A stretch of 63,592 nucleotides of DNA from Mesaphorura yosii (taxonomy: Eukaryota > Arthropoda > Collembola > Poduromorpha > Tullbergiidae). Shown here in pieces: positions 62,157-63,592 of this stretch. Each line of letters starts with the position of its first letter. The stretch's first letter is position 1. Position numbers and translations under genes: made by a program. Location of the stretch: the NCBI GenBank assembly GCA_009869945.1, contig WIXG01000402.1:1-63592 (forward strand), in the 5' to 3' direction. The notes below the pieces were generated by a model. It saw only the letters and a program-made list of their open reading frames with translations. It had not been told where the DNA came from and did not search any database.

Positions 62157-62483
62157 CCATGGACGAGATTCATTTGCTCATATTGACCATATTGCACACT
62201 CGTTAACACAATAATGATCAACCCGACGATAGGACTCTTCTTCGATGCATAATGTATGCAAATTTCATGGTCAGCAAGTTTCGTGCATGCAAACAAACAG
62301 GCAGGTGGGTTTTATGACGTGATGTTTTTCCGGGAATCGTGGAATTTACGTGATGTTATTAAATGTGACTCGGACTCGAAATACGCGTCGTTAAGTATTA
62401 ACTGCGGACTTGAATAATTCATTCAGCCAAGCATGATAACTTGGATTGATCTTGAAGATTACGACAAAATACGACATTTGGCT
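62157..62483. other. intergenic; weak repeat shared with 63.46-63.55 kb
   Basis: Around 62219-62285, a CTTCTTC...CATAATG...GCAAATTTCATGG...CA sequence resembles one at about 63475-63540. No gene seen. Confidence 0.4.
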
Positions 62484-63362
62484 TTAATCTGTTAAACTGA
62501 GTATGATATTCCATGCTTTCGGTTCCATAAAAGTGAGCATGATGTCCGTGAAGACGTCCGAGAACTTGGGCTTGATGATGTAGCGGAAGACCGGAAGGCC
62601 AAACCGGGTCGTGATCCAGTTGGTGATTGCTTCGAACCAAAGCCAGGCTGGACGTGCAACTCCGTGGGCTCGTGACTGGAATCCTTTGGCATCATATTCG
62701 ATGTTGGCGAGACGGTACAGTTCCCCATTTGTCGGCCGCAGGCTATAAGTCGTGACCACTTCCAGGCCGGTGATGACGAACGAAACGCGGCCTTCCTTCG
62801 TAAACCAACGCTGAGGCAAGCCGAATGTGTGGCCGTCAATGGTGGTGCGTTCTGAACTCCCTTCTATCTTTGGCCAATAAAAGTGACCGGTCAGCGTCCC
62901 ACTTTGCCTGTTTACAACCATGTCAGAGCGGGTCAATTGAGCCGCGCCAGTGAGCACAAGGTTCTCCAGGTTCGTGACCGAATGCACAATCCCAATGTTG
63001 AACGTGATGGGGACATTGGGCAATGTGACCGGATCGATGGACCGAATTCCAAGTTGTGGGATTCCCCGACCGAGATAAGGTAGAATGTCGTTCTTGAACA
63101 CACGAGTGAAGCAAGCGCTAATCTCCGTGTCGTTGAGACCAACACTCGGACATGCTTCGATCACGGGATCAGGTTCGTCATCGAAATCTGCAAGTCGGAG
63201 GAGACTAAGTAATTGAAAAGTTATTGCCTTCAGCTTGAACCGCGCAATTTTACCTTCGCATTTTGCCCGTACTGAGAAAAGGATCAGGACCACCAACCAG
63301 GAAACAAGCTTGCAAAAGGTGCCAAGGCTTATCATGTTGACTCCGGGAATTCCTTTGGTCAA
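62484..63362 (-). CDS. takeout/JHBP-like secreted hydrophobic-ligand carrier
   Basis: Exons 63254-63362 and 62484-63187 join in frame to 270 residues, a normal length for takeout proteins. A start at 63335 (MISLGTFCKLVSWLVVLILF) is equally possible and begins at the signal peptide. The conserved N-terminal Cys pair (ACPSVGLNDTEISACF) is present, then LPYLGRGIPQLGIRSIDPV, IGIVHSVTNLENLVLTGAAQ, GTLTGHFYWPKI, GRVSFVITGLEVV, and the amphipathic C-terminal helix region ending FTDIMLTFM. Such proteins bind lipophilic molecules in haemolymph or sensory tissue and are known in feeding, clock and social behaviour; the ligand here is unknown. Together with the gene at 59.4-60.7 kb it brackets the hAT relic. 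Confidence 0.8.
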   Translation of the reverse strand: MTKGIPGVNMISLGTFCKLVSWLVVLILFSVRAKCEGKIARFKLKAITFQLLSLLRLADFDDEPDPVIEACPSVGLNDTEISACFTRVFKNDILPYLGRGIPQLGIRSIDPVTLPNVPITFNIGIVHSVTNLENLVLTGAAQLTRSDMVVNRQSGTLTGHFYWPKIEGSSERTTIDGHTFGLPQRWFTKEGRVSFVITGLEVVTTYSLRPTNGELYRLANIEYDAKGFQSRAHGVARPAWLWFEAITNWITTRFGLPVFRYIIKPKFSDVFTDIMLTFMEPKAWNIILSLTD

Positions 63363-63592
63363 CTGAATTCGACTAGACGTCGACGCAATCTTTGCAGACT
63401 CCCCTTCGTCTTGTTTTGACTACAGGAAACGGCATTCATTTACTCATATCGCACCCACAATAGTGAAGAACGTGACGACGGGTTTCTTCTTGTTACATAA
63501 TGCTAACATACGCAAATTTCATGGGCAACAATCCTTGCCAGTTTGCCTGACGGCAAACTAGCGCAATTAATTAAAGGCCAGATCCAATTAGC
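63363..63592. other. upstream flank to window edge
   Basis: Upstream of the takeout-like gene. Contains the second copy of the weak GCAAATTTCATGG repeat (about 63475-63540). Nothing else recognised. Confidence 0.4.

Overview
This is a gene-dense metazoan nuclear window. Genes have short introns (about 60-300 bp) with GT-AG boundaries, lie on both strands, and carry AATAAA signals. The gene set points to an arthropod, most likely a springtail (Collembola) or a similar non-insect hexapod or crustacean. It holds two JHBP/takeout-like genes, an insect-type chemoreceptor relic, a large F-box/LRR gene, a clade-A-like fibrillar collagen (absent from Drosophila) and a bacterial/fungal-type GH71/99-like glycosidase gene. 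The species assignment is inference; the gene identities rest on motifs read directly.

Layout. 0-1 kb: 3' end of a glycosidase gene, a horizontal-transfer candidate. 1.4-8.4 kb (-): fibrillar procollagen with VWC domain and COLFI C-propeptide. 9.3-10.6 kb (-): secreted Tyr/Gly/Gln-rich low-complexity protein. 12.0-14.2 kb (+): F-box/LRR protein. 14.5-16.5 kb (-): a C2H2-plus-membrane-tail gene and an orphan zinc-finger exon. 17.0-18.1 kb (+): tetraspanin. 19.1-21.7 kb (+): polypeptide GalNAc-transferase. 22.2-22.9 kb (-): SKP1. 24.1-31.9 kb (+): BPTF/NURF301. 32.3-33.3 kb (-): peptide-amidating lyase (PAL). 33.9-35.2 kb (-): an intact partial paralogue of the middle of BPTF. 35.8-36.2 kb (-): a dead thiolase fragment. 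36.7-37.3 kb (+): a stand-alone TIR domain of SARM1 type behind a signal peptide. 38.5-42.6 kb (+): NR1-like nuclear receptor. 43.1-44.7 kb (+): ACAA2 thiolase. 45.3-45.5 kb (-): small secreted peptide. 46.1-49.7 kb (-): DBH-like copper monooxygenase (MOXD1 type) with an 11-unit repeat. 50.7-55.2 kb (+): SF3B3. 55.4-57.0 kb (-): alpha-arrestin. 57.4-58.8 kb (+): chemoreceptor relic. 59.4-60.7 kb (+): JHBP/Der p 7-like protein with a PPxY tail. 61.1-62.2 kb (+): degraded hAT transposase. 62.5-63.4 kb (-): takeout/JHBP-like secreted protein.

The genes do not form one pathway. Housekeeping genes (SF3B3, SKP1, BPTF, ACAA2) are interleaved with secreted or neuroendocrine enzymes (PAL, MOXD1-like, GALNT) and lineage-specific genes. 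SKP1 and the F-box/LRR protein belong to the same SCF ubiquitin-ligase system, and the alpha-arrestin and the PPxY-tailed JHBP-like protein both carry NEDD4-type docking motifs. The 33.9-36.2 kb interval is a small mosaic of inverted copies of both flanking genes (BPTF on the left, ACAA2 on the right), with the secreted SARM1-type TIR gene directly beside it. That TIR gene is the most novel candidate in the window. Exon boundaries quoted were derived by hand from splice signals plus reading-frame continuity.
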